Shown piece by piece: positions 1-12,113 of a DNA stretch of 64,000 bases. A model generated the notes under the pieces. The model had not been told where the DNA came from and searched no databases. It was given only the letters and a program-made list of their open reading frames with translations. The stretch's first letter is position 1. The number at the start of each line of letters is the position of its first letter. The stretch comes from Ischnura elegans. Taxonomy: Eukaryota; Arthropoda; Insecta; Odonata; Coenagrionidae. The DNA lies in the NCBI RefSeq assembly GCF_921293095.1, contig NC_060251.1:54143585-54207584 (forward strand). Reading direction: 5' to 3'. Both the position numbers and the translations under genes were made by a program.

Positions 1-45
1 AAATGTGTGGTGTTTCGGAGATTTGTTTTCTGGAAATCGCACTTG

Positions 46-412
46 ACCGATGGAGCCATTTCAACGACGAGAGGAATGGGGACGTTTTTCACAATCAAGT
101 GATTTTCTTGTTCCTTGAATGGCTCGTGATTGCTGCGGAGCAACTATTTAGTATTAATCAGGAATACCTATTCTCATTTTAATGGAAAATAATGCCATTT
201 TCATTGCTATTCATCAAGCTGCAGAATGTTACAGATTTGTTAATTGGCATAATTTCGATTCGAATGTGAATTGGATCGATGCATCGTAATTTTGGTTGAG
301 ATTTCCATGCGTAATTTTCGAAAAAATGCAGTATGGCAAATATCTACAGAGCATAATCGATAAAGGCTAAAGGACTGTAAAGTTTCCTTTTCTTACCGCT
401 CATGTTGAGCAT
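46..412. repeat. Inverted-repeat arm A (partner at 5904-6288)
   Basis: This stretch reappears in reverse complement at 5904-6288 with scattered mismatches and small gaps. The match runs from the segment beginning gaccgatggagccatttc near position 46 to the segment ending near 412. Two copies about 5.5 kb apart in opposite orientation could be the long ends of one element or two independent insertions of a dispersed repeat. No coding potential is recognised in the arm. Confidence 0.75.
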
Positions 413-640
413 CTTTAGTGGTAGCTTCTCTAAAATTTGTCATTAGTAACACCATTAAATCTTTTCTCTGTTAAAGGTACCTCTTAAAATTAAGAATTGA
501 AATACTGTCATAAAAATAATTGTATTCATCCTATACAGTTTTTAAACCTGTGTAGGCTCAGTGGGTAAGCATTGGGCTGCTCACCTAAAGGTTTCAGGAT
601 CGAATACTGGGTGGATGCTTTGGATACCCCATAATTAAAC
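411..640 (+). repeat. tRNA-derived SINE-like repeat, copy 1 (family E)
   Basis: Nearly identical to 2606-2835 in direct orientation. It carries tRNA-promoter-like boxes: an A-box-like ggctcagtgggtaagc at 555-570 and a B-box-like ggatcgaatac at 597-607, in the spacing expected of a Pol III internal promoter. About 140 bp upstream of the A box is also shared by both copies, so the unit is longer than a tRNA. It is a repeat, not a functional tRNA gene, because no acceptor-stem pairing could be recognised. Confidence 0.7.
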
Positions 641-2605
641 CTCGCACTTGATCGCACTTGAGTATGGCTAGATTATAAATGATTTTTTTGACAAAACTGA
701 AAACCGCAGTAACATATAAAATACGACACAAATAAAAAATTTAAGCGTTAACATGCAATAGCTGAATATTGGAAGACTGTTGATTACTTATTGATTACTT
801 TTACTTAACGATTAATTATCATTCAGTTTTAGTAGAATTTTGGCTTCGTGGTAGCCCGTAAGTCCATTAACAACAGAAATCTGTGAATCCGTAAATGCAT
901 TTTCAAAAACAGATATTATAGAAAGCACAGCATAATTGAAGTCGAGAAAGGCAGATCTCCGTAAGGAGGAGGTATATTGAAATTTTCATTTTTGGATTAA
1001 CCTTTTGAGATCTCATACGATATTTCAATGATTACGAACTACAGATTGTTGAAATATATAGAATGGGTGTCTAAGAAAGTGGTGCTAGCGCAAGCTCGCC
1101 GAAATTGTGGGCATTCCTCATTTATGTCAAGGTCATTTTTCTCCGTTTAAAACCTATTAACTTGAAGAAATTATGACAAATATAATGTTATTCCATCGAT
1201 CAATAGCTTTCGATATAGAATGAAGGCTGTTGCGTTATAATTGTTCAACGTCAAGCATGAAGTCATATGATCACACGAATTGCAATCCCTTGTTATTTTA
1301 GCATAGACATAGCGATCAGAGTAGCGCAGCTAATCTCGTGCACCGTGTAACCTACGCATTAATTTCTAAACCATACATTTCACCAAGAACAACGCAAGCA
1401 GAGAAAACGATGATTGCATCGAATAAAAATGCTGATATCATTATAGGTCTTGCAAAACCGCTAATGATCCATGGCGAACATGACTCAATATATTTTACGA
1501 ATTATCAACGCGGGTATCTCCGGAACAGATGCTTTTCCCGGCCCTCCTTCGCCGGACATATAGGCATCGAGAGATATTCCGTGTATAGAACGAGGCAAGA
1601 CTCTTGCGAACAGCGCCGACGATTATGGAACCAAGGGCTGTAAATTAAATCCGGATGATATCCTGGGGAACACGTGAAACTTAACCTACCATTCCGCCCG
1701 TTGCAAACTCACTCCTTATAGATTCAGCCGAGATATAATGAAGAATGATGCATCGCTCACGTCGACTGATTGCCACGAATCCCCCGTGGGCCCAACTGAG
1801 GAAGATCACGAGGGGGAAAGTAACAAACTCATTCGCCAGAACCAGTAATGCCATGTGAATCAATCACTATGGTATCGCATCTCCTCACCACACAACAGGA
1901 CTGTAGACGGGGAGGCGGGGGAGTATGAGGATATCTCCCACTGAAGAAAGATCAGCCATTTCTTCCACCCCTTCCCTCACTACTCTATTTTATCAGGAAC
2001 CTTTTTCTCAACCCGCTCATCAACGTAGCGGAGAACCTCTCCCCGAGGATATTCCACTGAGACTTCGCGAATTAGATCATATACGCAATGTCAAATTTTC
2101 TAATGCATTCTAGACAAAAGATAACTTTCCCAAGGGAACATTTTTCGGTACTTACAAACAAAATAAAGGTATATCGCAAGAACATTAGTTGATAAATGTA
2201 TGCATGTAAAAGCGAATTATATGGCTTCCAATGTTACATCACAAAAAATGACGGGAAAATTGGTTATCATTTTTGTGCCATACACGGGTATGTTTATGTA
2301 TCAGCAAAATGAAAAAAGAGAGTAAACGATGATATAATACAATGGAATTACTTTATGTAAGTTTTAAAAGACTGAGATTACACGATAACTCTGAATGACA
2401 ATTTTTCGCGCAGCTGAAGTAGTGCTCCCTTCGGTGATGTACCTGAAATTTTCTTCAGAAAGTATTTTGGTCCAAAATTTTCGAAATTTTCTGAGATTTT
2501 TAATAAAAAAGTTATATAACCGACTACTACATGAACCGACACACTATTTAAATAAATTAAATTATTTTGAGCAGGTTTACTTGAAGTCTTTTCAGTAGTA
2601 GCGAA
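641..2605. other. Stretch without recognised gene
   Basis: About 2 kb, AT-rich at both ends and more balanced around 1.5-2.1 kb. Several short open frames exist (for example 1338-1643 plus), but none shows a recognisable domain or splice context. I see nothing else supported here. Confidence 0.5.
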
Positions 2606-2835
2606 ATCTTTAGTGGTAGCTTCTCTAAAATCTGTCATTAGTAACACCATTAAATCTTTTCTCTGTTAAAGTTACCTCTTTAAATTAAGAATTGAAATAC
2701 TGTCATAAAAATAATTGTATTCATCCAATACAGTTTTTAAACCTGTGAAGGCTCAGTGGGTAGAGCATTGGGCTGCTCACCTAAAGGTCTCAGGATCGAA
2801 TACCGGATGGATGCTTTGGATACCCCATAATTAAC
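2606..2835 (+). repeat. tRNA-derived SINE-like repeat, copy 2 (family E)
   Basis: Direct repeat of 411-640. This copy has a better A box (gtgggtagagc) than copy 1 and the same B-box-like region, followed by the shared 3' sequence ending ccccataattaa. The first copy has lost a base in its A box. Confidence 0.7.
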
Positions 2836-3094
2836 CCTACAAGTGCGAAGTGCCCCAGGGAGAGGAACTTCCCCACAATCCTTAATATGTGACTCAAAAG
2901 GCTGTAAATCAATCCGGGGTAAGCTCTAATCTCAACTATCCAAACCAGCGCACAGATTGAATCACTGAGTGAGTGGGCGAAAAAAAATGTGGAAATGCCA
3001 TTAATGTTTCGTAAATATATTTTGTCATCCACACAATTTAACTAGTCTCGAACACCCTATCACTATATGTATACCATGAGTTTCAGAATAAAGA

Positions 3095-3450
3095 GCGGGG
3101 TTTTGACGCTTTATAATACATATTGCACTGAAATTACAGGTATGAACCATACATAAAATAAAAAATCAACTTATACAGTTAAACATAAAAGCTATAATTG
3201 CTCAATTCGAGCACCATCCGCCACACGGCACACGTCAAGACGAAATGCGAATTTTTCCCAAACGTTTTTTCAGTGTCTCTCGAGTAAATGTTGCAAGCTT
3301 TTTCCAACTGATGGCGTCGGAAACGTTGAGTGCACATTCGCACTGTTGCCAGCTAACGAAACTGTTTGAGTTACTCTTTCACTTCTCTGAATGTCTGATT
3401 TATAGCTGTGAGTCAAGTGCAAAAAATATTATAAAGCGTCAAAACCCCGC
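3095..3450. mobile_element. MITE-like element with 24-bp perfect terminal inverted repeats
   Basis: The first 24 bases (3095-3118, beginning gcggggttttgacgcttt) are the exact reverse complement of the last 24 (3427-3450). The interior of about 300 bp has no convincing ORF, although an open frame of 96 codons crosses the right end. This architecture indicates a non-autonomous DNA transposon. No clean target-site duplication is visible, so the superfamily is undetermined. Confidence 0.75.
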
Positions 3451-3467
3451 TATTCATTTTGAACCAT

Positions 3468-3730
3468 CAGTAGCGGATACAGAGAAAACTCAAGGGGCGG
3501 GGCGCAAAAGATATCTTTGGTTACCTTTTCTTTGATCGTAATAAAAAATAATCTAGTTACTTGCAGAGCTTCAGAAATGTTTAATCAAAGTGATTGCACA
3601 TATATTTAAGACAATGCCATCATATGATATAAAAAAGTTCCAATTGTGGTTCTGCTATGTTTGGCAATACAGGTGGCCCCGCAAAGGGGGGGCGCGCGTC
3701 CCCTGCGCCCCCCATCTGTATCCGCCATTG
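3468..3730. mobile_element. Non-autonomous hAT-like element
   Basis: Ends cagtagcggatacag and ctgtatccgccattg are inverted repeats with few mismatches. The element is flanked by 8-bp duplications tgaaccat (3460-3467) and tgaaacat (3731-3738), differing at one base. 8-bp duplications and CAG-type ends are hallmarks of hAT transposons. The interior has no transposase. It begins 17 bp after another TIR element ends. Confidence 0.75.
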
Positions 3731-3738
3731 TGAAACAT

Positions 3739-4950
3739 GCGGTATTAAGGTCCGATTTGTGCAAACATAATGAAATGATGTGAATAGGAAGGAATTTGTT
3801 TCCTTATCATTCTGGAGGCTATTTCTTTTGAGTTAAGGGAAGTATTAAGAACGCAGCATTTTCTTCGTCTTGTGGTACAACTTGAAGCTTTCATTCTTTT
3901 CCCCATACTCCCCACTACCCAACCCTTCTCAATATCCCCTCAACGCACCTCTTCAATATCTTCCCCTCTCCCTCAACCCCATTCTGAAGGCAGGCTAATC
4001 CCAGACATTTTGGCCGTGACAAGAGCACGATTCCCAATGATGCATACTTCGTAATTGTATCGAATAGGCATGGGATCCAAGGGAAGATGCTCGCATATGA
4101 AGACATCAAATTCCACTACGATCCCTTTCCCGAGCCTAAAAAGCAGCGATCTTTCCTCTCCTCGGCCATAACTCAAAAGGGAGGCCAGCGTGTGCGGCTT
4201 CCCTCATTAAACCGAGACCGACAGGTCGTAAGCACGCGCGCATCCCTTAAGGCAGACAGCCTTTCCCTCCCTGGAATTATACCCAACCACCCACGCCTCA
4301 CTCACATCTTTATTTATTCATCCTTTCTTTTTTTTATTACTACTCCTTCTCATTCTTTAAGGGGGTTGAGCAAAAGAACATCTCAATCCGAAAAGGCGCC
4401 GCGAAATTTATGCACATACCTTCGGAAACTATTTGAAGAAAATCGGTTCACGCGCCATCAATCACGTTCCGAGCCTGTCCTAATACGTCCGATACACACG
4501 TGGTAAAAAGGGGCTAATATATATATTTTCTTTTCGTCCGAGTGGTTCTTTCTTCATCGCTGGGGAAGATTTAGCGCTGCTCGCACCATCATTACGATGG
4601 ACGTGAGTACTCAAAAATCGTGGAAATGAGTCCTCGTGAATCTCTTCACTCCGAAAATAAAAAAATACCGAGAACAAAGTGAAAACATCGAAATGAAAAT
4701 GAAACGGGTCCAGTGTATTCATTTCGGCATGAGAGGGGGCATATGTAAGCGTAGTGAGAGATTTAAAACGTCCGTAAATTCTGGAGATACAGAAACACAT
4801 GCGCTTACGTATAGCTATACAGTATAGTTCGAAATTCTTCCGAGTATCTCAGAAATGGAAAACCAAATGTCTGAAAACATTAATTCATATGATGAATCAT
4901 TTTATTTCAATATGGTGGACATATTACTTTAAATTATAACCATTTTGCGA
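3739..4950. other. Stretch without recognised gene
   Basis: Pyrimidine-rich around 3.87-4.35 kb. An open frame of 139 codons (4087-4506 plus) is overlapped by minus-strand frames, has no recognisable motif and low-complexity composition, so I do not call it a gene. Confidence 0.5.
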
Positions 4951-4963
4951 TAAGTCCTATCTT

Positions 4964-5087
4964 ATGAATAAAATCTTCTCGGGTTAAGCACCGGGTCAGG
5001 CTTTTTGGCCTCAAAAAGCCTGACCCGGTGCTTAACCCGAGAAGATTTTATTCATTCGATTCGCCGGGAAAAACTACGATCATTTAT
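4964..5087. mobile_element. Perfect 43-bp-arm hairpin insertion with 13-bp target duplication
   Basis: Positions 4965-5007 and 5012-5054 are perfect reverse complements (43 bp each) separated by only 4 bp. The insert is bracketed by an exact 13-bp direct repeat, taagtcctatctt, at 4951-4963 and 5088-5100. It therefore looks like a recent foldback insertion that duplicated its target. After the right arm come about 33 unpaired bases (5055-5087). No coding capacity. The perfection of the arms argues for recent origin or for an assembly fold-over artefact. Confidence 0.7.
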
Positions 5088-5149
5088 TAAGTCCTATCTT
5101 CCCTTCAACTTTCGGTGGAATTGGTTTCTATAAGAAAGGGGAGGTTTAT

Positions 5150-5890
5150 AAAGATTTGAGACAGCGGAGACGGCATTTTGTAAAAGGGAGAGTATGGCGA
5201 GTACTTGCGTTTGACGTAATACAAGAAGATTGCTTGAGAGTTTTATATGAAATTTCGTGTAGAAAGGGGTGGAAAAATCGCAAGAGCGGAAGAATAACCA
5301 AAGTCAGACGCAAGCATTTTAGACATGAAGTGTGTGAGAATTGAATAAGTGAGATGCACAGAAATGCAGAGAAATATGGACACCAGAATATCAAATGGAT
5401 GGAGAAGAAATGGAATGGAATACAAAAGGAAATGAAGAGCCGGATCTGGTGGATGGCCCATGCCGTATGACATATTTATTGCAAGAGATTGAGAGAGAAA
5501 TTGGAGCAAAATTTCCTAGAGGAAGGACATTAGAGAAATGTTAGGTTGCATAAAGAAGGCCACAAGGAAGAATATCGTCAAGAAATTGAAGGAGCTAGCT
5601 TGGGAAAGGGAGATACTGACGGCCGCAGTTTACCCATCTTAAGGCCGTTTTACACAGTTGCGCAATCTGGCGTACGTGCGAAGGCGCAATCAAAATTGCG
5701 TCGTGTAAAGCGGTGAATAGCTAGAACACATGCGAGGGTGCGTGGATGCGAGACGGCAAAATAGCCCCTGTTCTAATTTCGTTCATGCATATGCGCAATT
5801 CCACGCCATTTTAGAAATTAATGCAGCTCTAACCTGCGCAATTCTGTGCCCCGTGTAAAACGGCCTTTAGGATTTCAATGTATTGAGTTA
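5150..5890 (+). pseudogene. Decayed RTE-type retrotransposon 3' end, interrupted by a MITE
   Basis: Conceptual translation near the end gives a K-rich stretch followed by a LAWEREILTAAV-like ending. This resembles the tails at about 22040-22110 and 22180-22250 and, more distantly, the clear RTE tail at 40.5 kb. Frames are broken by stops. The MITE at 5642-5866 is inserted in the tail. The assignment rests on internal similarity in the window, so confidence is modest. Confidence 0.4.
5642..5866. mobile_element. Harbinger-like MITE, copy 1
   Basis: A 225-bp element with inverted ends aggccgttttacac and gtgtaaaacggcct, flanked by TTA at 5639-5641 and 5867-5869. A 3-bp TTA/TAA duplication is typical of PIF/Harbinger elements. 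A second copy in the opposite orientation is at 19032-19264. Subterminal sequence is CpG-rich and contains repeated gcgcaat motifs. No ORF. Confidence 0.75.
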
Positions 5891-5903
5891 ATGAACGTGA
5901 GGT

Positions 5904-6288
5904 GGTGCTCAACACGAGCGGTAAGAAAATGAAACTTTAGCCTTTATCGATTATGCTCTGTAAGCATTTGCCATCCAGCATTTTTTCGAAAACTACGCAA
6001 GGGAAATCTCAACCAAAATTACGATGCATCAATCCAATTCACATTTGAATCGAAATTATGCCAATTAAAAAATCTGTAACACTGTAGCTTGATGATAGCA
6101 ATGAAAAATGGCATTATTTTCATTAAAATGAGAATAGGTATTCCTGATTAATACTAAATAGTTGCTCCGAGGCAATCACGAGCCATTCAAGGAACTGCCT
6201 TGGTTAAAAATATAAAAACACCTGGTTGTGAAAAATGTCCCCTTACCCTAGAACCCCATTCCTCTTGTCGTTGAAATGGCTCCAGCGG
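5904..6288. repeat. Inverted-repeat arm B (partner at 46-412)
   Basis: Reverse-complement copy of 46-412. It starts in the shared tgctcaacacgagcggtaag region and ends near ttgaaatggctccagcggtc. It lies just downstream of an RTE-like tail and MITE. No gene is recognised. Confidence 0.75.
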
Positions 6289-7136
6289 TCAAAACCTTCG
6301 ATCATGTAAACAGTAGATGCACTGCTAGGGTAAAATATTGGCCCGAATATCAAAACTTTTTCATGAGAGGTCGTGATGAACTTACGTTGGATTACTGTCA
6401 CCACAAGCCTCCTGAGAAGCGCAACCAGAAACAAATAGATGATAACAATGCCATGAATGGCCTCCTCAGACGAAAATATTAACAATGTTATATGAGCGGT
6501 CCGTGTTGATGCTGGAGCGAACTCCTATACAATATGTTATTATCTACTATGCACATTCTCAGTCGTTGAAGTTCGCACTCAATGTACCAAAAGATGCCCT
6601 TACGTGAGAAAGCGGTCGTGCCACTATGAATTTTTCTGTGGATTTTACAAAATTTTAACCTGTTCAGTTCTAATCACGAAAACTAAAAAAAGTATACTCA
6701 GATCAGAATCTTTTACTCAAAATTACGCCTGATAATGCTGATTTAAGAGAGATAAAATAATTTCCTGAAGAAAACTGAAAAATCCCCATTGTGATTTCCA
6801 CGTACGATGTTAAGGATTGAGATATATTCAAACGGTGAAAAGAAGAATTAGTTTAGAATCGCGTATCCGCGGCGGAACCTCCTAGAGCCTCGCGATGGGT
6901 GGGTGGGGATAAAGCGTCCAAGATAGATCGTGGGTGGGTGAGTTGAAGTTGAAGAACAGAGGGATAGACAATATAGAAGTGTGCTGTTTTGCGGTTGGAG
7001 GGGTGTCCGTGGGGACGCGGAGAAGACACGTTTAGAAATGTGCTTGCCAGTGCTTAAGACGACGCATCACTCTACCGTTCGCACTTTTTCTTTGTCCGCG
7101 ACATATCGACCGGACCTAACCACAAAATTGTACCTC
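6289..7136. other. Stretch without recognised gene
   Basis: About 850 bp, AT-rich at the left and GC-balanced around 6.85-7.1 kb. Only short open frames without motifs. I see nothing supported here. Confidence 0.5.
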
Positions 7137-7333
7137 AAAAAATCATTCCATTCAGGCTTATCTTGAATATCTAGTCCACAAAATCGTGTGTGTAAAAATT
7201 GAGCCATATTATCGATTCTGAAATTTGATCCATGCAATCGTATGTCAGATACTATTAAATGGTTCCAATTTTATACATACGATTTTCTGGACTAAAAATT
7301 TCAAGATACTAAGCCTGAATGGAATGATTTTTT
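7137..7333. mobile_element. Short palindromic MITE
   Basis: The left end (aaaaaatcattccattcagg onward, about 65 bp) is an imperfect reverse complement of the right end (up to ctgaatggaatgatttttt). The two arms cover most of the roughly 200-bp element, leaving a short centre. No ORF. The superfamily cannot be told because the boundaries run into A/T tracts. Confidence 0.7.
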
Positions 7334-7429
7334 TTAGTTACAACTTAGCGGATAGGAATGGTTGAGATAACTTGTTTCAAGCTTAAGTTATTACATTAAC
7401 TTTCCAATATTTTTACGATCGTGTGGATG

Positions 7430-7655
7430 GATCGTGCAGTGTGGGAAGATCAATAGACACGACGGCATGATGAACATAATCATTCTAGGGTAAGAGGAAG
7501 GGAATGGTAGCAAAGGATGAGAAATGTGGAGCAGGTTGATGAAGAATATAAAACGAAAGACCGAAGACCACGGTTAAAAGAATATTTGACAGAATTACTA
7601 AGAGGAGAGCTGCATCAAATCGAACTTCGGATTGCTTGACTGTTGATGATTTAAA
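7430..7655 (+). pseudogene. RTE retrotransposon 3' tail fragment
   Basis: Spliced over frameshifts, the translation follows the C-terminus of the better preserved copy at 40.5 kb: HDGMMN, then a basic G/R-rich stretch, then RGELHQ before the stop (RTEWRAASN in the other copy). It ends near a gttgatgat 3' terminus, like the other tails. 5'-truncated and frame-broken, so non-functional. Confidence 0.55.
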
Positions 7656-8649
7656 TTTTCAGTGTATACAAAGGAGAACTCTTGTCAACATGTACACATT
7701 CCTCAAGCACAAACATTTTATCCTTAGAAAATAGTTTGGTAAAATTTTTAAATATCAGATAAGGCAAACGTTGAGTTGGGTCAATCTACCCTATCATTCG
7801 ATGCACGACCAGTATTATTTCTTTCAATGTACCAAAATATATTCTTCAATTGAACAGCAGTACTGTAGTAAAAGCTAGACTGAAAATCTACTTTACCTAC
7901 CCTGAAGATAATTCTGTTATGATAATTCTGACGAGTTTTGCTTAGTACTCACTCCTAGGGTTTTTGTTTCGTTTTGATGACTTTTAATTTATATGGTACC
8001 TAATATTGTTGCTGTGATTATTCAAAAAATCTTATTATTTACATTCCGTATATTGTTATATTACGGAGTCCAATTTTATGATTGCATACTTAGGTTTCAA
8101 ATAATATTATCCTAGGATAAAAAATTACCATTATTATTGCTCAGAAATTTTCAGTGCGAAAGCTTAAGTATTACGCTAGTAATTCGCCACGAAAATACAC
8201 CGGTCGAGCCGAGTTACGCGTCCAATTAATCGAAATGCAGATCGCATAAAACTTGACTAACTCCTGGGTTGAGGGACAAGAGGGGAAGGGTATACTTGAG
8301 TCCCACCTGCCGCTCCTTCTGTCGCAAGAATGAAGACCCAGCGGAAACGACTCCTGCCCCTAACTTCCTTGCACTAATTTCTTTCAGGGGCAATCAAATC
8401 GTCCAGGACTGTAAAGCTGGGCATTAAAAAAACCGCCACAACGAGAATTAGTCACGAGGGGTAGGCGTTTTGGGAGCTTCCTAGAACAATCCAGCACGAA
8501 TGTAATCAAGGTGCATAATTAGTCAGCTTGAGACCTTGAATTTTTATGTGGATTGCACAACGGTTATCTTTTTAAACCTTCGATCGAGGTAAGGTAGATA
8601 TCTGTAGGAGGAGACCCACAGCTTACGTCATTTGTGCAGTAAAGAAAGA
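7656..8649. other. Stretch without recognised gene
   Basis: About 1 kb of AT-rich sequence becoming more balanced after 8.2 kb. No ORF with a recognisable motif and no repeat copy found elsewhere in the window. Confidence 0.5.
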
Positions 8650-8880
8650 AAGAGGGGGAGGGAGAAAAACCCGGCGTCGGAATTAGGCTGCTTTTTACGG
8701 AACGTGCCAAAGGGATTCTCACATCTACGCACGAGAATCTGAACTTGAAGGGCTCTTCACAAAACTCTCAAGCAGGGATCGGGCTCTCTGAAAAAACCTC
8801 TACCATCGCGGTATTCGAACCCGGGCCCACAGGGTGGACGGCCAAAACGCTGGGCATCTCGCCAACCCATAAAACTCCTT
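8650..8880 (-). repeat. SINE family C fragment (degenerate)
   Basis: Shares the order of segments seen in the full-length copy at 39397-39704: an acccggcgtcgg segment, a cagggatcggg segment, then a minus-strand B-box region (ggtattcgaacccgggccca on the plus strand) and the tRNA-like head at the right. Identity is reduced and the middle differs. Confidence 0.6.
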
Positions 8881-11800
8881 ACCCTCGACCGAGCCTAAAA
8901 TTGACATTCTGGGCTGTAGGATGAGTATTAGTAAAACCCATTAAAACACTCAAAAAATTAGAGTATTAGTGGGTCAACTGCCCGGCTGTGTTCTTTCTGC
9001 GGGCAAGATTAAGATACTGCACAGAAAACGACAGTTCAGCATCGATTTCAAATTTTCTTATAAGTCTCATGATCTATATCACAGCTGGCTGTTACCTAAA
9101 AATAGAACAATAATAAACTTGTTCACACTCGAGACACTTGCTTCATGATCGACGACATCGTTAAAATGGGCAATTGCTTGAATCATGCCAATGTCAAAAA
9201 CCAATTTTTGTTCCCTTTTGCCTTTATTTCATTGCCACCACAATCCGACAATTATTTAACGTTCATCCCCTTGTTTCTTCATTCGTGGACTAGATGTTTG
9301 GCCTTCAACAATCAGACAGCAACCAATATTATACTTCCACTACATTTTTGACAAAAAAGCATAAAAATAACATGTGTACATAGATTTTTTTGTAAAATTA
9401 TCTTGGGGTATTTAGTTTAATATGAAAAAACACTCACTTTTTGAAACTATGATGAAAATCTGAAGTCAATAGGGGTCGATCATACACTGACTTGAGGCGT
9501 AATGACCCATAAGATAAGCTGGTATACAGTGTCCCATTCACATATTCTTTACGTAGATGAAAATCGTTTGCTAACCTGGTGCAGCCCCTAGGACAGAGTC
9601 CTATCACTCATCACAACATAGGTAAATCACAAAAGCCATTATTGGGTTAGGCAAGAATTGATATCTTCAACTCAAGATTAGAAAGTGGGAAGAACATTTT
9701 CTGAGATAAGAACCCAAATATAGGGGAGATTTAAAAAAAATATATGTGAAAAAGCACAATCACATTACATGACGCTTGCAATATAAAATTAATCGAACGG
9801 AGGTCTTTTGCAAAAAAACATCACCCCATCTAAATTGAATGAAAATTAATATAGGCACCAAAGAAAATTGCTGCTCAAATAAATGACTTATTAATAAATA
9901 TTACATGCACAACATAAAACATACTCTAGAGCATAATCTTTAGAAATGGCAGACAATTCACCAAGGGAGATGCGTTATTCACTCCTACACACTGCTGTTA
10001 ACATATTTCAACATGGAGTCATCACGCCAAATGAAAAAGTTTTCATTAATCCAACTTTTCCCATTAATTTTTTTCCTAATGAATGCCTATATAAATCATT
10101 TGAAGCATTATGAAAAGTTAGTAAATCTCAGATATACAGTATAAAATCTCAATTACAATGAAAACGAAAATAAGCAGTCCATCAACCGTTCATCCTGCCA
10201 AGTGTCAGACAGAATTGCACCGTACAGTAAGAACAATACTCAATTACCATCAAATGATAACACAAATTAATAAAAATGGTTTCACTTACCATAGGTAATT
10301 ATGGATAATATTGCTTCGGATGCATCTGACCCAAGAAAAATCATTGGTATTTTTTGATATTCTAAAGATGCACATAACTCAAAGCACAATGCAAAATATT
10401 ACCTTGACTTGACGTGAAGTTATATTACGCAGCACAGTACAATGGACCACCGTCATTTTCTCACCCTCTACAGCAAAGGAAGCGACAAAGGCCTCTAAAG
10501 GGTGGGGAGGAAGGTTTCAGCTACTTTTTGGATGCTCAGTAGTGCCATAAAATAATGATATTAAATTTACTTTTGGTAGAGTTCTATAAAATGAAGGTAC
10601 ACACATCATCAGGCACACCTTTTGCTCAAAAAATCACTGATAAACTTACTGCCAACAATAAATAATATTTAAAATACTGAAAGAAATGACATCTAAAGTT
10701 TTCACTTAGTAAGCTTTATAGCCTGCAATGCATCTGACTCGACCATGTGAAAATTTGACATCCATCATGCAAGCAATTTCTGGGCCAAGACATACCACAA
10801 TATGAAAAATGTTTTGCCAAACCAAATCAGTTTCATAGGTACATGTGAATGGAAATACATACATATGTGCGGAATAAATAAAAAACAATAATGGCATTTA
10901 GAATACTTTATAATCACACCATATGAAAGTACACCAAGGTCACCACATATTTTATCTTTTAAAAGAATACTTTCTCCATTTAAAAAATAATATAAATTCC
11001 ATCAAAAACAAATAATCCTCAAATATGTATACTGAAAACAAAAACAGAAGAGAAAAATGTCTCAAGTTTTGGTTTCTACGCTTATATTTATCTTATTGCA
11101 TTTAAATATGAGTTTAAGGCATGAGATTCAGGTATATTGCAGTTAGATCAACTTATGATCACAGATTTCTTCTGCAGAAAAAAGCATGCAATGCTTCACT
11201 AATTTCAATAAACAGAACAGGAGGAAAATGAAAGAAAATTATAATACCCATTCTTTGAGATTATCTTACTGAAGCTATACATCTTAATATATACAAATTA
11301 TAGAAAAAAATATATATATAACTCTGGTAAAATTCTTTTAAAATTATTATATAAAAAATTTACTTCTTACACCAAACAATTTCCATTCCGCAAAAAGAGA
11401 TCACTGGATGATAAAAAAAATATTATCCGTGACTTCACGTAATAACTGATTTATATGTGGCTATCCGCCAAAATTTCACATGAAAAGTCACACAACAGTG
11501 CAAAAATATCCATGGCATGAATAGCCGTCATACCTTATGGTTCATGGCACAAAGGACCCTCATCATTATGAGGTAGAGGGAATTTATTATTTACAAATAA
11601 ACACATAACATTTTTATACAGAACTGTGGGTATGGTGCTGGTAGTAACATCTTCGATGATGAAAAAAGGCATGCACCACGGCATTTTGAAGTTCCTTGGC
11701 CTTAGTGATCATAGAAATCTATCCTCTAGCTAAGATTATAGGCCACCAAGGAACCACTTTCATCTATTTTGGAAAGTAGTACATACTTATACAACACTCA

Positions 11801-12079
11801 AAATACTGTGCTTCAAATATGTAACAAAAATAAGAGAGATCCCGGTGGTTCACTTGTACCCTCATCAGCATATTTGAACATTGTACATAATCAAGGCACT
11901 TGATTCTGAGAGTTGAGTGAACTTGATGTGCAATATCGGAGGTATGTAACATGAATTTATGTACAGCATAAAATTATAAAAAAACAATGATCAAGAACAG
12001 TAAAAATGGAAGACCCATCACCCTTTTGAAAGGAATGGTTAGTGACACAGGACAGACAATTTTTCAAGATTTCAATTTT

Positions 12080-12113
12080 TCTCCATGCAAGATTCATCAA
12101 TCTTGCATGGAGA
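12080..12113. repeat. 15-bp perfect hairpin in possible MELK 3' UTR
   Basis: tctccatgcaagatt (12080-12094) is exactly repeated in reverse complement at 12099-12113 with a 4-base loop. In MELK-sense RNA this would form a stable stem about 1.35 kb downstream of the stop codon. Function unknown. Confidence 0.6.

Noticed and set aside
4087..4506. 139-codon plus-strand ORF
   Set aside because: No domain, compositionally biased, overlapped by antisense frames, no splice or promoter support.
10289..10340. Possible small minus-strand exon with a gtaagt donor (ctatg|gtaagt) downstream of MELK
   Set aside because: Only about 35 nt, no homology, and MELK already terminates correctly at 13457. Isolated splice-like motifs are expected by chance.
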